From positions 39,869 to 103,868 of the forward strand of contig DACE01000029.1 of the NCBI GenBank assembly GCA_002494645.1: a stretch of DNA of 64,000 nucleotides. The letters are read 5' to 3'. How positions within the stretch are numbered: position 1 is the first letter of the stretch; each line of letters begins with the position of its first letter. This stretch comes from Euryarchaeota archaeon UBA256. Lineage in GTDB: Archaea; Thermoplasmatota; Poseidoniia; Poseidoniales; Poseidoniaceae. The position numbers and the translations under genes are program-made. The notes beneath the pieces are model-generated. The model was not told the origin of the DNA. It saw nothing but the letters and a program-made list of their open reading frames with translations, and did not search any database. Below, one piece after another: positions 62,471-64,000 of this stretch.

Positions 62471-63525
62471 GCGTCAAAATCCAGGACGACTTTGCCGCAA
62501 TTTCCCGAGAGAGCCAATTGGATGGCCTGCTCAAACTGTTCAATGGGCATCCGATGTGTCAGGACCTTGTCGACATCGATGAGGCCTTTCTCAAGCAAGT
62601 CATGCATTCGGTCCCAGGTGGACCACATCTTCCTTCCGTTGATGCCTTTGATGTGCAAGTATCGGAACACAACTTCGTTCATGGGTACGGCAGGCATTGC
62701 TTGACCGTAGACCGAAAGAACGTTGACGTAACCTCCCATTCGGGTGGAGTGAATGGTGTTTGAAAGAGCGGTTGGTGACCCAGAAAATTCACAACTGTTG
62801 TCAACACCTCGTCCTTCTGTAGCTTCGAGAATTGCAGCGACCACATCATCATCTTTGCCAAGAACAATGTCAGCACCGAGTTCTTGAGCCAACTCCATTC
62901 GGTAGGTATTGTCCCAATCCACCGCAATGACTTGGCTTGCACCCATGGCTTTGGCTGCATTGACAGCAAACAAACCGATGGGGCCCAAGCCGTGCACGGC
63001 TACGGTTGAACCTTCAACGGGGCCGCCAGTGAGCGTGTGAATGGCATTGCCTAACGGGTCTTGAATTGAGGCGTGGCCAGGATCTAAGCCTTCGGGAACA
63101 TGTCGTGCATTGGTGGCTGGAATGGCAAAGTAGGGAGCGAAAGCCCCGTGGCCGTGTACGCCGAAAATGGAACCGTTTTCGCAAATGTGGGCGTTGCCCT
63201 CGTCACAGCGCGGACACTCCCAGCAGGCAAGATGGCACTCGATGGCCACATGATCACCGATGGCATGGGTCGTCACTCCTTTGCCAAGGGCTACGACGCG
63301 CCCGCTGGTTTCGTGGCCGGTGATGGTCCCCAATGGAACATTGTTGCGACTCCACTCATCCCACTTCCAAATGTGTAAATCAGTTCCACAGACCGATGTC
63401 GAGAGCGTTTGAATCAAGACCTCTCCCGCTAGGGGGGATGGCACAGAATGCTCGGCGAGTGAAAATCCTCCTTCCTCGTCCCGGGTTTTTGTCCATGCGG
63501 TCATGGTGGATGGTAGTGACTCCAT
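62467..63525 (-). CDS. tdh: L-threonine 3-dehydrogenase
   Basis: A 352-residue zinc-dependent medium-chain dehydrogenase that oxidises L-threonine to 2-amino-3-ketobutyrate. The catalytic zinc site is in TSVCGTDLHIWKWDEW and GHETSG, the structural zinc site in CWECPRCDEGNAHIC, the NAD fold in VHGLGPIGLFAVNAAKAMG, and the Tdh-specific IKGINGRKMWSTWDRM near 295. In Tdh the DLHI-WDEW segment binds threonine. An in-frame upstream start is not apparent. The partner kbl (2-amino-3-ketobutyrate CoA ligase) is not in the window. Confidence 0.92.
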   Translation of the reverse strand: MESLPSTMTAWTKTRDEEGGFSLAEHSVPSPLAGEVLIQTLSTSVCGTDLHIWKWDEWSRNNVPLGTITGHETSGRVVALGKGVTTHAIGDHVAIECHLACWECPRCDEGNAHICENGSIFGVHGHGAFAPYFAIPATNARHVPEGLDPGHASIQDPLGNAIHTLTGGPVEGSTVAVHGLGPIGLFAVNAAKAMGASQVIAVDWDNTYRMELAQELGADIVLGKDDDVVAAILEATEGRGVDNSCEFSGSPTALSNTIHSTRMGGYVNVLSVYGQAMPAVPMNEVVFRYLHIKGINGRKMWSTWDRMHDLLEKGLIDVDKVLTHRMPIEQFEQAIQLALSGNCGKVVLDFDA

Positions 63526-63671
63526 GACTCGCCCTCAACCTGCTTTTCTTCGGACACCTTTTCATCCTTCGCTCATCCAGTCTTGGATGAAAATCACGCA
63601 AATGCAGAATGCGGCTTTGTTCGGTATGTTGATTAGGGGGGCGCGACGGCCTCAAAGCCCGTTGATGGTGC

Positions 63672-64000
63672 ATGAAATACGTCGTTGTGAGCGGGGGAGT
63701 TCTTTCTGGATTAGGGAAAGGCGTCACTGCAAGTAGCATCGGAGTTCTTCTCAAAAGCGCTGGACTGCGAGTCACATCCATCAAAATAGACCCCTACTTG
63801 AACAGCGATGCTGGAACCATGTCACCCTTCGAACACGGGGAGGTTTTCGTCCTTGATGACGGCGGCGAAGTAGACCTCGACCTCGGCAACTACGAACGAT
63901 TCCTCGATATCAATCTCTCCAAGGATAACAACCTCACAACTGGAAAAATATATGCCAACGTGATTGAAGCGGAGCGTCGAGGAGATTATCTTGGCAAAAC
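63672..64000 (+). CDS. pyrG: CTP synthase PyrG, 5' part, cut by the window end
   Basis: The first 109 codons of CTP synthase, which aminates UTP to CTP using glutamine. The N-terminal synthetase domain begins MKYVVVSGGVLSGLGKGVTA, the P-loop, and continues with KIDPYLNSDAGTMSPFEHGE, then VFVLDDGGEVDLDLGNYERFL, which bind ATP/UTP and Mg. The gene runs off the end of the window. ATG 63672 is fixed by the match to the start of the family. The first step loop reads GVLSGLGKG, where most bacteria have GVVSSLGKG. Confidence 0.95.
   Translation, partial: MKYVVVSGGVLSGLGKGVTASSIGVLLKSAGLRVTSIKIDPYLNSDAGTMSPFEHGEVFVLDDGGEVDLDLGNYERFLDINLSKDNNLTTGKIYANVIEAERRGDYLGK

Overview
The window reads as a gene-dense archaeal chromosome segment of roughly half G+C, most like a marine Thermoplasmatota of the Candidatus Poseidoniales (Marine Group II) type. 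The archaeal core is clear: Orc1/Cdc6, Alba, a thermosome subunit, Bud32, deoxyhypusine synthase, archaeal-type phosphopantetheine adenylyltransferase fused to a DUF359 dephospho-CoA kinase, archaeal class I aldolase, a geranylgeranyl-reductase-like flavoprotein, archaellum/pilus-type ATPase and membrane platform proteins, a Bat-type helix-turn-helix regulator and an archaeal-looking RNase P RNA. Mixed in are genes usually thought of as bacterial (DnaK, GlpX fructose bisphosphatase, HMG-CoA synthase of the long type, threonine dehydrogenase, quinolinate synthase, a PaaA/BoxB-type oxygenase), together with secreted peptidases and large surface proteins. This mix fits a heterotrophic, protein- and lipid-using marine archaeon. 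The taxonomic call is inference from gene content only.

Layout. 1-9.4 kb: an unknown acidic protein, a PfkB kinase, biotin carboxylase, a fatty-acid-hydroxylase-like membrane enzyme, a SLOG-type protein, a CysJ-like reductase, an MBL hydrolase and Orc1/Cdc6. 9.4-14.4 kb (minus): glycosyltransferase, fused CoaD-DPCK, RNase P RNA and an 835-residue winged-helix protein. 14.6-20.2 kb: a small winged-helix protein, aldolase, enoyl-CoA hydratase, the geranylgeranyl-reductase-like protein, MoaE-MoaC and GlpX. 20.2-27.5 kb: a Bat-type regulator, a perfect palindrome and TATA box, a benzoyl/phenylacetyl-CoA epoxidase-like oxygenase, a DMT exporter, hydroxyacyl-CoA dehydrogenase, a PaaG-like isomerase and an aldehyde dehydrogenase. 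I read this as a possible aerobic aromatic-CoA pathway. 28.3-33.4 kb (minus): a type IV pilus-like operon (ATPase, two platform proteins, two pilin-like proteins). 33.5-40.5 kb: nucleotide kinase, ABC exporter, enoyl-CoA hydratase, unknowns, RdgB and CrcB. 40.5-47.2 kb: NadA, Bud32, a PAP2 membrane protein with a large exterior domain, DUF971 plus an Mrp ATPase that lacks its CxxC motif, an ArsC-like phosphatase, Alba and tRNA-Gly. 47.3-53 kb (minus): a giant surface protein and an agmatinase-SpeD-deoxyhypusine synthase operon. 53-64 kb: an unknown protein, M14 and M17 peptidases, an Hsp20-like/DnaK/thermosome chaperone island, HMG-CoA synthase, threonine dehydrogenase and the 5' part of pyrG.

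Translation and promoters. Two start contexts recur: GAGGTGA-like ribosome-binding sites a few bases before the start codon (DUF971, CysJ-like, Orc1/Cdc6, the winged-helix protein, the glycosyltransferase), and TATA boxes about 25-30 bases before the ATG that imply leaderless mRNAs (oxygenase, the protein at 8798). Overlaps of the ATGA type mark operons (moaE-moaC, ABC ATPase-permease, the pilin pair, unknown-DMT exporter). No CRISPR array, insertion sequence, integrase or prophage gene was seen. The one gap over 300 bases, 11503-11862, is filled by the RNase P RNA candidate.
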